This document shows positions 1 through 6,115 of a stretch of 10,585 nucleotides of DNA, piece by piece. Under the pieces are notes generated by a model. It made no database searches. It worked only from the letters and a program-made list of their open reading frames with translations, and was not told the DNA's origin. The DNA comes from Patescibacteria group bacterium (GTDB lineage Bacteria; Patescibacteriota; Minisyncoccia; Phycocordibacterales; UBA2100), in NCBI GenBank assembly GCA_015491135.1, contig WFWK01000050.1:1-10585 (forward strand). Direction: 5' to 3'. Positions within the stretch are counted from its first letter, which is position 1; each line of letters begins with the position of its first letter. The position numbers were made by a program, and so were the translations under genes.

Positions 1-2
1 GT

Positions 3-344
3 GACGTTTTTGATGTTTCAGTATTTGAGCCGGGAGATGTGGTGGCGGTATCAGCTGTTTCAAAAGGAAAAGGGTTTCAAGGTGTTGTTAAAAGACACGG
101 ATTTGCAGGTGGAAGAAGATCTCACGGTAACAAACACCACGAAAGAGCTCCGGGTTCAATTGGCGCTACCGGTCCGCAAAGAGTTTTTAAGGGCCAAAAA
201 ATGGCAGGACGCATGGGAGGAGAAAAGGTGACGGTGAAGAATTTGAAAATACTTCAAGTTGATCAAGAAATCGGTGCCCTGGTTATCTCCGGCGCGATTC
301 CCGGACCAAAAGGTGCTTTGGTTGAGATAAAAACAATTAAGTAA
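3..344 (+). CDS. rplC: 50S ribosomal protein L3 (uL3), C-terminal part, cut by window start
   Basis: L3 binds 23S rRNA early in 50S assembly, and its central loop reaches towards the peptidyl transferase centre. About 113 C-terminal codons are visible; the family is usually about 205-215 residues, so roughly the first half lies upstream. Seen directly: the GKGFQGVVKRHGF segment, the HGNKHHERAPGSIG stretch leading into the loop tip, then RVFKGQKMAGRMG and VTVKNLKI, all hallmarks of L3. The glutamine that PrmB methylates in E. coli (GSIGQNQTPG) has no counterpart here; the loop reads GSIGATGPQ, as in many bacteria outside the gammaproteobacteria. The reading frame is open from base 3, so the in-frame GTG at 39 is internal and not the start. 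It is followed after 5 bases by rplD. Confidence 0.96.
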   Translation, partial: DVFDVSVFEPGDVVAVSAVSKGKGFQGVVKRHGFAGGRRSHGNKHHERAPGSIGATGPQRVFKGQKMAGRMGGEKVTVKNLKILQVDQEIGALVISGAIPGPKGALVEIKTIK

Positions 345-349
345 CGCTT

Positions 350-1015
350 ATGAAAGTAGCAGTATACAACATACAAGCAAAAAAGGTCTCAGATATAGAT
401 GTGCCGGAGATCCTGTTTGATGCAAAATACAATGACAGTTTGCTTTCACAAGTTGTCTTGGCAATGCAGGCCAATGCTCGCACGCCAGTTGCTCACACAA
501 AAACCAGAGGGGAAGTCTCAGGAGGAGGAAGAAAGCCGTGGAAACAAAAAGGAACCGGTCGCGCAAGGCACGGATCTATAAGAAGCCCGATTTGGGTAGG
601 TGGTGGTGTAGCTCACGGTCCTCGCAATGATAAAAGCTACAAACAAAAAATAAACAAAAAAATGCGCGCGAGAGCCCTTGCATTAGCTCTTACACACAAA
701 CTTGCAGACAATGAAATTTTGTTTGTTGATGACATGAAATTTGAAGAGCCAAAGACTGCAAAGGCAAAAGAAATACTTACAAAACTTGCAACCATTGAAA
801 ATTTTGATGTACTTGTAAACAAAAAATATAACGCAACCTTAATAGTTGTTCCCGAAAAAGATAAAACTCTACAGAAAAGTTTCAGCAATTTTGGAAATAC
901 ACATGTTATGATTGCATCAAACCTAAACCCGGTTGAGACTTTGAGGTATAAAAGGGTGATATTTGTAAATCCGGAGAAGGTAATAGAGGTATTGCAATCA
1001 CGTTTTGAAAAGTAA
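350..1015 (+). CDS. rplD: 50S ribosomal protein L4 (uL4)
   Basis: L4 is an early 50S assembly protein whose extended loop lines the peptide exit tunnel. In E. coli it also represses its own operon; nothing here shows whether that applies. The 221-residue product has the normal family length. The loop is recognisable at about residues 43-95, with the conserved GGGRKPWKQKGTGRARHGS and the following PIWVGGGVAHGP. The globular C-terminal part follows (RALALALTHKLAD, later NFDVLV and a VIEVL end). The start is the ATG at 350, five bases after the rplC stop. It has no Shine-Dalgarno but is preceded by CGCTT, a variant of the GGCTT seen before several other starts here. It belongs to the rplC-rplD-rplW-rplB transcription unit. 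Confidence 0.97.
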   Translation: MKVAVYNIQAKKVSDIDVPEILFDAKYNDSLLSQVVLAMQANARTPVAHTKTRGEVSGGGRKPWKQKGTGRARHGSIRSPIWVGGGVAHGPRNDKSYKQKINKKMRARALALALTHKLADNEILFVDDMKFEEPKTAKAKEILTKLATIENFDVLVNKKYNATLIVVPEKDKTLQKSFSNFGNTHVMIASNLNPVETLRYKRVIFVNPEKVIEVLQSRFEK

Positions 1016-1025
1016 TATTTGGCTT

Positions 1026-1397
1026 ATGGCATTGTTTAAGAATAAAAAACAAGAAGAAAAAAAAGAAAAAGAGGCGTCAAAGAAAGATGAAGCGCAATCT
1101 CCGGTAATTAACTCTGGTGATATCTCTTGGGTGATAGAGTCACCTTTTATTTCGGAGAAAGCTTTTTCTGTAGTTGATAAAAATGTTTATGTTTTCAAGG
1201 TTAACAAAAGAGCTAACAAGAAACTGATTAAAGAAGCGATAAAAAAGTACTACAAAGTGGAGCCTATTAAAGTAAACATTGTTAACTTACCACCCAAGAA
1301 GAAAATTTCATGGAAAACCGGAAAAGTGGGCAAAACAGCAAGTGTTAAAAAAGCATACGTGTATTTAAAGGATGGAGATTCCATAAGTTTAATTTAG
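1026..1397 (+). CDS. rplW: 50S ribosomal protein L23 (uL23) with charged N-terminal extension
   Basis: L23 sits at the exit of the peptide tunnel and is the docking site for trigger factor and signal recognition particle. The product is 123 residues; many bacterial L23 proteins are about 95-100. The extra length is an N-terminal tail of about 30 residues, nearly all Lys, Glu, Asp and Ala (KNKKQEEKKEKEASKKDE). The L23 core follows: a SPFISEKAF segment, YVFKVNKRANKKLIKEAI, and VNIVNLPPKKK before the last strands. The ATG at 1026 is preferred over the GTG at 1005, because 1005 lies inside rplD and would add seven residues unlike the family. GGCTT (1021-1025) directly precedes the ATG. The gap after rplD is 10 bases. 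Confidence 0.94.
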   Translation: MALFKNKKQEEKKEKEASKKDEAQSPVINSGDISWVIESPFISEKAFSVVDKNVYVFKVNKRANKKLIKEAIKKYYKVEPIKVNIVNLPPKKKISWKTGKVGKTASVKKAYVYLKDGDSISLI

Positions 1398-1401
1398 GCA
1401 T

Positions 1402-2241
1402 ATGAAAAAATACAAACCAACAACACCGGGACGCAGAGGAATGACAGCTATTTCATACAGGGAAATATTGACAGCTGTAAAGCCTTTGAAGTCTTTGGTA
1501 AAAGGATTCAAAAGAGGTGTGGGAAGAAATCACCACGGGCGTATAACTGCTCGTCATCGTGGCGGTGGACACAAAAGAAAGTATCGCTTGATTGATTTTA
1601 AATATGACAAGAAAAATATTCCCGCAAAACTTGAAACCATAGAGTACGACCCAAACAGAAGCGCTTTTATAGGGGTCGCCTTGTATGCAGATGGAGAAAG
1701 AAGATACATTGTAGTACCCCAAAGCCTAAAAGTAGGGGATGAATTTATAGTCTCAGAAGATGCCAAAATTAAAGTTGGAAACAGATTGCCCTTGGGTAAA
1801 ATACCGGTTGGTACTTTTGTTTACAATGTTGAGCTAAAACCCGAAGGTGGCGCAAAGCTTGCGCGTAGCGCGGGAAACTACATTGAGGTGATAGCGCATG
1901 ATGCCGGCTACACTCACTTGAAAATGCCTTCAACAGAAGTTAGGAAAGTTCTATCCACCTGTTGGGCAACTGTTGGTGAAGCTTCAAACCCGGAGCACAA
2001 ACTCGTAACAGTTGGAAAGGCCGGCCGTGCAAGGCACATGGGTATTCGCCCAACCGTTCGCGGAGCGGCTATGAACCCGGTTGATCACCCGCACGGTGGT
2101 GGTGAAGGGCGTGCCGGACGCGGACACAGAAGACAACGTACAAAATGGGGTAAGCCTGCCGGTAAGGGGCAGAAAACCCGTCGCGCAAAGAAATATTCAG
2201 ACAAATTTATTGTCTCTCGTCGTAAAGTCGGCAAAAAATAG
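1402..2241 (+). CDS. rplB: 50S ribosomal protein L2 (uL2)
   Basis: L2 is one of the most conserved ribosomal proteins. It bridges the subunits and is needed for their association and for peptidyl transfer. The product is 279 residues, the normal length. Seen: the KKYKPTTPGRRGMT start, GRITARHRGGGHKRKYR near residues 47-63, the central RNA-binding segment (residues about 125-200) and the VDHPHGGGEGR motif. In that motif D228, H229 and H231 fall at the same numbers as the functionally important residues of E. coli L2. The C-terminal tail is very basic (KTRRAKKYSDKFIVSRRK). The start ATG lies four bases after the rplW stop and is preceded by GGCAT rather than a Shine-Dalgarno. Unusually, the next gene is pyruvate kinase and not rpsS. 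Confidence 0.98.
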   Translation: MKKYKPTTPGRRGMTAISYREILTAVKPLKSLVKGFKRGVGRNHHGRITARHRGGGHKRKYRLIDFKYDKKNIPAKLETIEYDPNRSAFIGVALYADGERRYIVVPQSLKVGDEFIVSEDAKIKVGNRLPLGKIPVGTFVYNVELKPEGGAKLARSAGNYIEVIAHDAGYTHLKMPSTEVRKVLSTCWATVGEASNPEHKLVTVGKAGRARHMGIRPTVRGAAMNPVDHPHGGGEGRAGRGHRRQRTKWGKPAGKGQKTRRAKKYSDKFIVSRRKVGKK

Positions 2242-2243
2242 AC

Positions 2244-3665
2244 ATGTCCAAACGTAGAACAAAAATTCTGGCTACAGTCGGCCCCGCTTGTTCGGTGTCG
2301 GTGTTAAGAGAGATGATAAAAAAAGGTGGACTTTCGGCTGTTAGATTTAACTTCTCCCACGGTGATTTTAAAGAACATGGGGAGAGACTATCTATGGTCA
2401 AAGAAGCAATGGAGAAAGAGGGTAAAACTGTCGCTCTGCTTCAAGACCTTTCCGGCCCCAAAATAAGAACCGGGGAGTTGGAAGATGAATTCGTTACTCT
2501 CAAGAGGGGACAGAATCTTGTTTTAACCACAGACAGCATTATAGGAAACGGTGAGATAATAAGTGTAAATTACAAAAACTTGCCAAAAGATGTTAAAAAA
2601 GGTGACAGAATACTCCTTAATGATGGTAAGCAGTGTTTAATTGTTGAAAAGATAAAAGACAACAAGATTTACACAAAAGTAAAAGTTGGCGGAAAAATAA
2701 CACACAAAAGAGGAGTAAATTTGCCGGACTCCACACTTTCTTTGTCATCATTTACCAAAAAAGATAGGCAAGACCTGCGCTTTGCGATAGCCAATAATTT
2801 TGATTTTGTAGCCTTGTCTTTTGTGCAAACACACAAAGATGTTAAAGCTTTGCGCAAAGCTCTAAAAGAGGCAAAAAGTCAAATAAAAATAATAGCCAAA
2901 ATAGAGACAAAAAGCGCCATTGATGATCTGGATAAAATAATTCATTACGCAGACGGGATAATGGTTGCCCGTGGTGATTTGGCGGTTGAAGTTGGCCCTG
3001 AAAAAGTTCCGATGCTTCAGAAAAAGATGGTGAAAAAGGCCAACAATGCCGGTAAAATAGTTATAGTTGCAACCCAGATGCTTGAGAGCATGATAGAATC
3101 ACCGACTCCAACCAGAGCGGAGGTTTCAGATGTTGCAAATGCTATTTTGGATGGGGCGGATACTGTTATGCTTTCTGCAGAGACCGCTGTTGGAAAGTAT
3201 CCTTCAGAGACGGTCCAGACAATGTCTGAAATTGCCAAAAATACCGAGAGTTTTATGATTTTCTCCAAAAGACTTAGCAAGCCATTTGCATCCGCGATGT
3301 GCTCTGAGATAAATGAAGTTACGGCACGACATGCAGCAAAGATAGCTCACGAGCTTGACGCAGATGCTGTTGTAGCTTTTACAGAAACAGGAACCACAGC
3401 GCAAGCTATCTCAAAATTCAGAATTAAACAACCGATTTTTGTGATAAGCCAAAATGAAAAAACCCTCATTCAAACAAATTTAATTTTCGGAGCATTTCCG
3501 TTGTCTTTGGTAAAATTGCATAAAGATGATGATGTTATCTCTATAGCACGAAAAGTCTTGATAAAAAATAAAATTATTAAAAAGGGATCGAAAGTTGTAA
3601 TAGTTTCAGGAAGTATTTTTGGAAAACCCGGCGAGACAAACACCATAACCTCAATCACCATATAA
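2244..3665 (+). CDS. pyk: Pyruvate kinase
   Basis: Catalyses the last step of glycolysis in the cytoplasm, phosphoenolpyruvate + ADP to pyruvate + ATP. The 473-residue length is that of a standard single-chain pyruvate kinase without an added PEP-utiliser domain. Seen: TKILATVGPAC at residue 6; RFNFSHG with R34, N36 and S38; LLQDLSGPKIRTG at 65-77; the B-domain LLNDGK at 124-129; IIAKIET with catalytic K219 and metal ligand E221; VARGDLAVEVG with D245; and PTPTRAEVSDVANAILDGAD followed by VMLSAETAVGKYP. The C-terminal regulatory-type domain is complete. K73 sits where rabbit muscle enzyme has Glu117; by family knowledge a lysine there marks K+-independent enzymes. The start ATG is two bases after the rplB stop with no Shine-Dalgarno, so transcription and probably translation depend on the ribosomal genes upstream. 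Confidence 0.97.
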   Translation: MSKRRTKILATVGPACSVSVLREMIKKGGLSAVRFNFSHGDFKEHGERLSMVKEAMEKEGKTVALLQDLSGPKIRTGELEDEFVTLKRGQNLVLTTDSIIGNGEIISVNYKNLPKDVKKGDRILLNDGKQCLIVEKIKDNKIYTKVKVGGKITHKRGVNLPDSTLSLSSFTKKDRQDLRFAIANNFDFVALSFVQTHKDVKALRKALKEAKSQIKIIAKIETKSAIDDLDKIIHYADGIMVARGDLAVEVGPEKVPMLQKKMVKKANNAGKIVIVATQMLESMIESPTPTRAEVSDVANAILDGADTVMLSAETAVGKYPSETVQTMSEIAKNTESFMIFSKRLSKPFASAMCSEINEVTARHAAKIAHELDADAVVAFTETGTTAQAISKFRIKQPIFVISQNEKTLIQTNLIFGAFPLSLVKLHKDDDVISIARKVLIKNKIIKKGSKVVIVSGSIFGKPGETNTITSITI

Positions 3666-3678
3666 ACTAAACTTGGCA

Positions 3679-3706
3679 TTGCAATTTGCGTGCACAATGT
3701 TAACTT
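3679..3706 (+). promoter_or_regulatory. Possible weak promoter for the 82-residue protein gene
   Basis: TTGCAA at 3679-3684 could be a -35 box (4 of 6 matches to TTGACA). Sixteen bases later, TG-T-TAACTT (TG at 3698-3699, hexamer 3701-3706) resembles an extended -10. The hexamer itself is a poor match. The small gene may instead be read through from pyk, since no terminator was seen between them. Confidence 0.25.
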
Positions 3707-3725
3707 AAAAGTAGAACAATTGCAC

Positions 3726-3733
3726 AGGAGGTG
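3726..3733 (+). promoter_or_regulatory. Strong Shine-Dalgarno of the 82-residue protein gene
   Basis: AGGAGGTG is a near-perfect complement of the 3' end of bacterial 16S rRNA. AGGAGG ends five bases before the ATG at 3737, a normal spacing. It decides the start: the in-frame GTG at 3731 is part of this site. It is the only strong Shine-Dalgarno in the window and implies that the cell's ribosomes keep a functional anti-Shine-Dalgarno. Confidence 0.9.
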
Positions 3734-3736
3734 AAA

Positions 3737-3985
3737 ATGTCTCTTCCCGTTCATAAAGTTATGCAAATTTTTTTGTCTTACGATGTGCAAGATTGGGAAA
3801 TTTATGCAATAGAGAATGGTTTTTTCGGTTGCAGAAGCGATGAGCTGTGGAAATACAAGGCCAACCTTCCTTGCAGTGATGAGTTGTATCTTGAGCTTTT
3901 ATTTTTTGTGCGCGATGGTATTCATATACTCTCTGTAATGGATGAAAATAACACGGTTTTACTGCAAAGACAATGGAGAACTTAA
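3737..3985 (+). CDS. Unrecognised 82-residue protein
   Basis: I do not recognise this protein. It is soluble in appearance, with no signal peptide or convincing membrane segment, and is rich in acidic and aromatic residues. Two cysteines (C32, C46) each open a similar stretch, GCRSDELWKY and PCSDELYLEL, so the pattern C-(x)-SDEL occurs twice 14 residues apart. The middle is hydrophobic (LELLFFV at about 52-58), and the end is LLQRQWRT. The start is fixed by the strong Shine-Dalgarno at 3726-3733. It lies 71 bases after pyk and is closed off by the terminator 6 bases downstream, so it is the last gene of the upstream unit or a small unit of its own. The intact frame and strong initiation signal argue that it is a real gene. 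Function is unknown. Confidence 0.8.
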   Translation: MSLPVHKVMQIFLSYDVQDWEIYAIENGFFGCRSDELWKYKANLPCSDELYLELLFFVRDGIHILSVMDENNTVLLQRQWRT

Positions 3986-3990
3986 TTTAT

Positions 3991-4019
3991 AAAACAGCGA
4001 GAACTTTCTCGCTGTTTTT
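3991..4019 (+). terminator. Intrinsic terminator after the small protein gene
   Basis: A perfect 12-bp stem (AAAACAGCGAGA at 3991-4002 with TCTCGCTGTTTT at 4007-4018), a 4-base loop and a run of T on the 3' side (4015-4019). The A-run on the 5' side means it could also terminate transcription from the opposite strand. It separates the rplC...pyk...small gene unit from the rpsS unit. Confidence 0.92.
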
Positions 4020-4066
4020 ATCTGGCAAATATCCCTAACGATAATAAATCATAACTTTTCAAAAAT

Positions 4067-4094
4067 TTGACTTTTGGTTTTTTTCGCGTAATAT
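4067..4094 (+). promoter_or_regulatory. Promoter of the rpsS-rplE operon
   Basis: TTGACT at 4067-4072 matches a -35 box at 5 of 6 positions. TAATAT at 4089-4094 is a plausible -10, with a 16-base spacer that includes a T-run. Transcription would begin near 4101, giving a leader of about 34 bases before rpsS. The position just after a strong terminator and before nine tightly packed genes supports the call. Confidence 0.75.
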
Positions 4095-4100
4095 AGTTGC

Positions 4101-4121
4101 ACGCTCACAGAGCGTTTTTTT
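4101..4121 (+). promoter_or_regulatory. Terminator-like hairpin in the rpsS leader (possible attenuator)
   Basis: ACGCTC (4101-4106) and GAGCGT (4110-4115) form a 6-bp GC-rich stem around a 3-base loop, followed directly by seven T residues (4115-4121). This has the layout of a short intrinsic terminator, yet it begins almost exactly where the predicted transcript starts and lies 13 bases before the rpsS ATG. It may act as an attenuator or as a 5' stabilising structure, or it may be a second backup terminator for upstream transcription. The regulatory role is inferred. Confidence 0.5.
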
Positions 4122-4134
4122 ACTACGTTTAACT

Positions 4135-4467
4135 ATGACAAGATCACTTAAAAAAGGTCCATACGTAGACCCGAAATTGTTAAAAAAAGTTAACAAACAA
4201 AACCCGGACGACGGGCCCATAAAAACATGGGCGCGCAGAAGTCAGATTCCGCCGGAGTTTGTCGGATACACTTTTCTTGTACACAACGGTAGAAAATTTA
4301 TAGAAGTAAAAGTATCCGAGGAGATGGTGGGGCATCGTTTGGGGGAGTTTGCGTTTACAAAAACATTCCACAGACACGGTGGTAAGTTGATGAAAGAGCT
4401 TGAACAGAAAAAACGTGAAGCGGAAATTGCCGCTGCAAAAGCAGCAAAAGCTGCCGCCAATAAATAA
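4135..4467 (+). CDS. rpsS: 30S ribosomal protein S19 (uS19) with Ala/Lys C-terminal tail
   Basis: S19 lies in the head of the 30S subunit next to the A site and forms a pair with S13. The core is unmistakable: MTRSLKKGPYVD at the start, IKTWARRSQIPPEFVGYTF, VHNGRKFIEVKVSEEMVGHRLGE split over residues 48-71, and FTKTFHRHGGK. The product is 110 residues, compared with about 92 in many bacteria. The excess is a C-terminal tail of roughly 20 residues made of Glu, Lys and Ala, ending AAKAAKAAANK, probably helical. The start ATG at 4135 has no Shine-Dalgarno. The gene opens the second ribosomal unit behind the 4067-4094 promoter. Its stop overlaps the following start as TAATG. Confidence 0.97.
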   Translation: MTRSLKKGPYVDPKLLKKVNKQNPDDGPIKTWARRSQIPPEFVGYTFLVHNGRKFIEVKVSEEMVGHRLGEFAFTKTFHRHGGKLMKELEQKKREAEIAAAKAAKAAANK

Positions 4468-4811
4468 TGAATATCATGAAAGCGTTTTTGAAAAATTATA
4501 GACAATCACCAAGGAAAGTGCGCTTGCTCGCCGATTTGATTCGTGGAAAAGAGGTTGCTCAAGCCAAGCTTCTTTTGAAATTTTCAGATAAAAAAGCAGC
4601 GCGCGCCGTTTTAAAACTTTTAAATTCTGCTGTTGCAAATGCCTTACAAAAAGGAGCTGACGAGAAAAAATTAGTTGTAAAAGAGGTTATTGTAAACGAG
4701 GGAATGAAATTGAAAAGATACATGCCGAGAGCTTTTGGGAGAGCGACACCTTTTTGGCGCAGAAGCAGTTACATTTCAATAAAATTAGAAGAAAAAGCAA
4801 ATAACAGTTAA
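4467..4811 (+). CDS. rplV: 50S ribosomal protein L22 (uL22)
   Basis: L22 contacts all domains of 23S rRNA, and its beta-hairpin lines the narrow part of the exit tunnel. The 114-residue product has normal length. Seen: AFLKNYRQSPRKVRLLADLIRGK at residues 5-27 (the conserved SPRKVR core), LLNSAVANA in the middle, and the hairpin segment MKLKRYMPRAFGRATP followed by SSYISIKL. The ATG at 4467 overlaps the rpsS stop by one base (TAATG), which favours stop-start coupling. An ATG at 4476 would give the more usual MKAF start and cannot be excluded. No Shine-Dalgarno is present at either. Confidence 0.96.
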   Translation: MNIMKAFLKNYRQSPRKVRLLADLIRGKEVAQAKLLLKFSDKKAARAVLKLLNSAVANALQKGADEKKLVVKEVIVNEGMKLKRYMPRAFGRATPFWRRSSYISIKLEEKANNS

Positions 4812-4813
4812 TT

Positions 4814-5479
4814 ATGACCCACGTAGTTCACCCATACGCACACAGACTTGGAGTTATACGCGATTGGAAATCGCGCTGGTTTACACTTAACCCCAAAAAA
4901 TACAGAGATCAACTCAAAGTTGATACAACCATAAGAGAATTTTTAAAAACTCGTTTGCGCGGGTACTATGTTGACTCCATTGAAATAGAAAGAGACAACA
5001 AATATGTAAGGGTAATAATAAAAACTTCAAGACCGGGAATGGTTATCGGAAGAAACGGTGAAGAAAGTGAAAAAATTCTAAAAGAGATAAAAAAGAAAGT
5101 TAAAAAACTGCGCCTGCAAACTGAGGTTCCCGAGATTAAAATTGATGTGGAGGAAGTAAGATCACCTGAGTCTCACGCTGCTATTGTGGCATACATGATA
5201 GCTGAAGGTTTGCAAAAACGTTTGCCTCACCGAAGAGTAATGAAGCAGGTTATAGAGAAGGTAATGGCAAATCGTGATGTGAAAGGAGTTAGAATACGTG
5301 TCTCCGGCAGATTAGGTGGTGCTGATATGGCGCGTGCAGAAGAGCTCAGGCGCGGAAGAGTTCCTCTGCAGACTTTGCGTGCCGATATAGACTACGCTCA
5401 AGAGTATGCAATGATTCCGCAAGGTAAACTGGGAATCAAAGTCTGGATTTACAGAGGAGATATATTTGATAAAAAGTAA
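4814..5479 (+). CDS. rpsC: 30S ribosomal protein S3 (uS3)
   Basis: S3 forms part of the mRNA entry channel of the 30S head and contributes to mRNA unwinding there. The product is 221 residues, within the family range of about 210-235. Seen: an N-terminal VHPYAHRLGV in place of the usual VHPxGFRLG; a type II KH domain with the GRNG loop at residues 79-82 (MVIGRNGEESEKI); the basic HRRVMKQVIEKVM helix matching the RRAMKRAV helicase-linked helix of E. coli; then VSGRLGGADMAR, GRVPLQTLRADIDY and GIKVWIYRGD. The start is two bases after the rplV stop, again without a Shine-Dalgarno. Confidence 0.98.
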   Translation: MTHVVHPYAHRLGVIRDWKSRWFTLNPKKYRDQLKVDTTIREFLKTRLRGYYVDSIEIERDNKYVRVIIKTSRPGMVIGRNGEESEKILKEIKKKVKKLRLQTEVPEIKIDVEEVRSPESHAAIVAYMIAEGLQKRLPHRRVMKQVIEKVMANRDVKGVRIRVSGRLGGADMARAEELRRGRVPLQTLRADIDYAQEYAMIPQGKLGIKVWIYRGDIFDKK

Positions 5480-5484
5480 GGCTT

Positions 5485-5907
5485 ATGTTGTTTCCTAAAA
5501 AAGCAAAACATAGAAAATGGCAAACAGGGCGTAAAAATCCCAAAAAACGTATTCGCCCGGAGACTCGTGGTACTACTGTATCTTTCGGCTCTTTCGGGCT
5601 GAAGGCAACCTCTCAAGCTAGGGTAACCTCAAATCAAATTGAGTCTGCGCGTCGTGTGATTGTAAGAACAATCGGTAAAACCGGTAAAATGTGGATTCGC
5701 ATTTTCCCTGATAGACCGTTTACCGCCAAAGCCGCAGAGGTGGGAATGGGTAAAGGAAAAGGTGATCCGCAAGGTTATGTTTTTGATGTAAGACCGGGAA
5801 GGGTATTGTTTGAGGTTGATGGAGTTCCGGAAAGTGTGGCTCGCGAAGCGCTTCGCAAGGCTGGAACCAAAATGCCACTTACAACAAAAGTTGTAGCGCG
5901 TGTATAA
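5485..5907 (+). CDS. rplP: 50S ribosomal protein L16 (uL16)
   Basis: L16 is a late 50S assembly protein that organises the A-site tRNA binding region. The product is 140 residues, close to the usual 136-144. Seen: MLFPKKAKHRKWQTGR, TTVSFGSFGLKA, the IESARRVIVR helix, MWIRIFPDRPFT, the MGKGKG loop at 88-93, and GRVLFEVDGVPESVAREALRKA. The residue before the MGKGKG loop is Gly87. By alignment this is where E. coli has Arg81, the arginine hydroxylated by YcfD/RoxA and conserved in many bacteria. A segment of about six basic residues is inserted near residues 17-24 relative to E. coli. GGCTT (5480-5484) directly precedes the ATG, five bases after the rpsC stop. Confidence 0.97.
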   Translation: MLFPKKAKHRKWQTGRKNPKKRIRPETRGTTVSFGSFGLKATSQARVTSNQIESARRVIVRTIGKTGKMWIRIFPDRPFTAKAAEVGMGKGKGDPQGYVFDVRPGRVLFEVDGVPESVAREALRKAGTKMPLTTKVVARV

Positions 5908-5916
5908 TTTTGGCTT

Positions 5917-6114
5917 ATGAAAATGAAAGATATCAAAAAGAAAACGGAAAAAGATTTATACAAAGAATTGCAAAAAGCTCGCGAGGCGCTAAGAGGGTTT
6001 CGTTTTGGTTCAGCCGGATCGCACACCCGGGACACAAAGGAAGGAAGAGAGCTTAAAAAAACAATTGCCCGCATCTTGACGGAATTAAATCAACGAGTAA
6101 AATCAAACAGCTAA
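5917..6114 (+). CDS. rpmC: 50S ribosomal protein L29 (uL29)
   Basis: L29 is a small helical-hairpin protein near the tunnel exit, next to L23. The 65-residue length is typical. Seen: MKDIKKKTEKDLYKEL as the first helix, the turn region LRGFRFGSAGSH corresponding to the usual LRFQxATGQ, and the second helix ELKKTIARILTELNQR. The position between rplP and rpsQ is canonical. The ATG at 5917 follows GGCTT (5912-5916); an ATG two codons on (5923) is an alternative. The stop is one base before rpsQ. Confidence 0.95.
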   Translation: MKMKDIKKKTEKDLYKELQKAREALRGFRFGSAGSHTRDTKEGRELKKTIARILTELNQRVKSNS

Positions 6115-6115
6115 T

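Noticed and set aside
1..231. Open frame at 1-231 in the first frame as a gene
   Set aside because: It is a shadow of the rplC frame, which carries clear L3 motifs over the same bases.
1005..1025. GTG at 1005 as start of rplW
   Set aside because: It overlaps the end of rplD and adds seven residues not typical of L23, while ATG 1026 is preceded by the GGCTT seen at other ribosomal genes.
3661..3725. Possible operator palindromes around the GTGCAC and GTTAAC sites between pyk and the small gene
   Set aside because: The symmetric matches are short and interrupted, no better than expected in 70 bases of AT-rich DNA.
3731..3736. GTG at 3731 as start of the small protein gene
   Set aside because: These bases are part of the AGGAGGTG ribosome binding site; the ATG at 3737 has the correct spacing.
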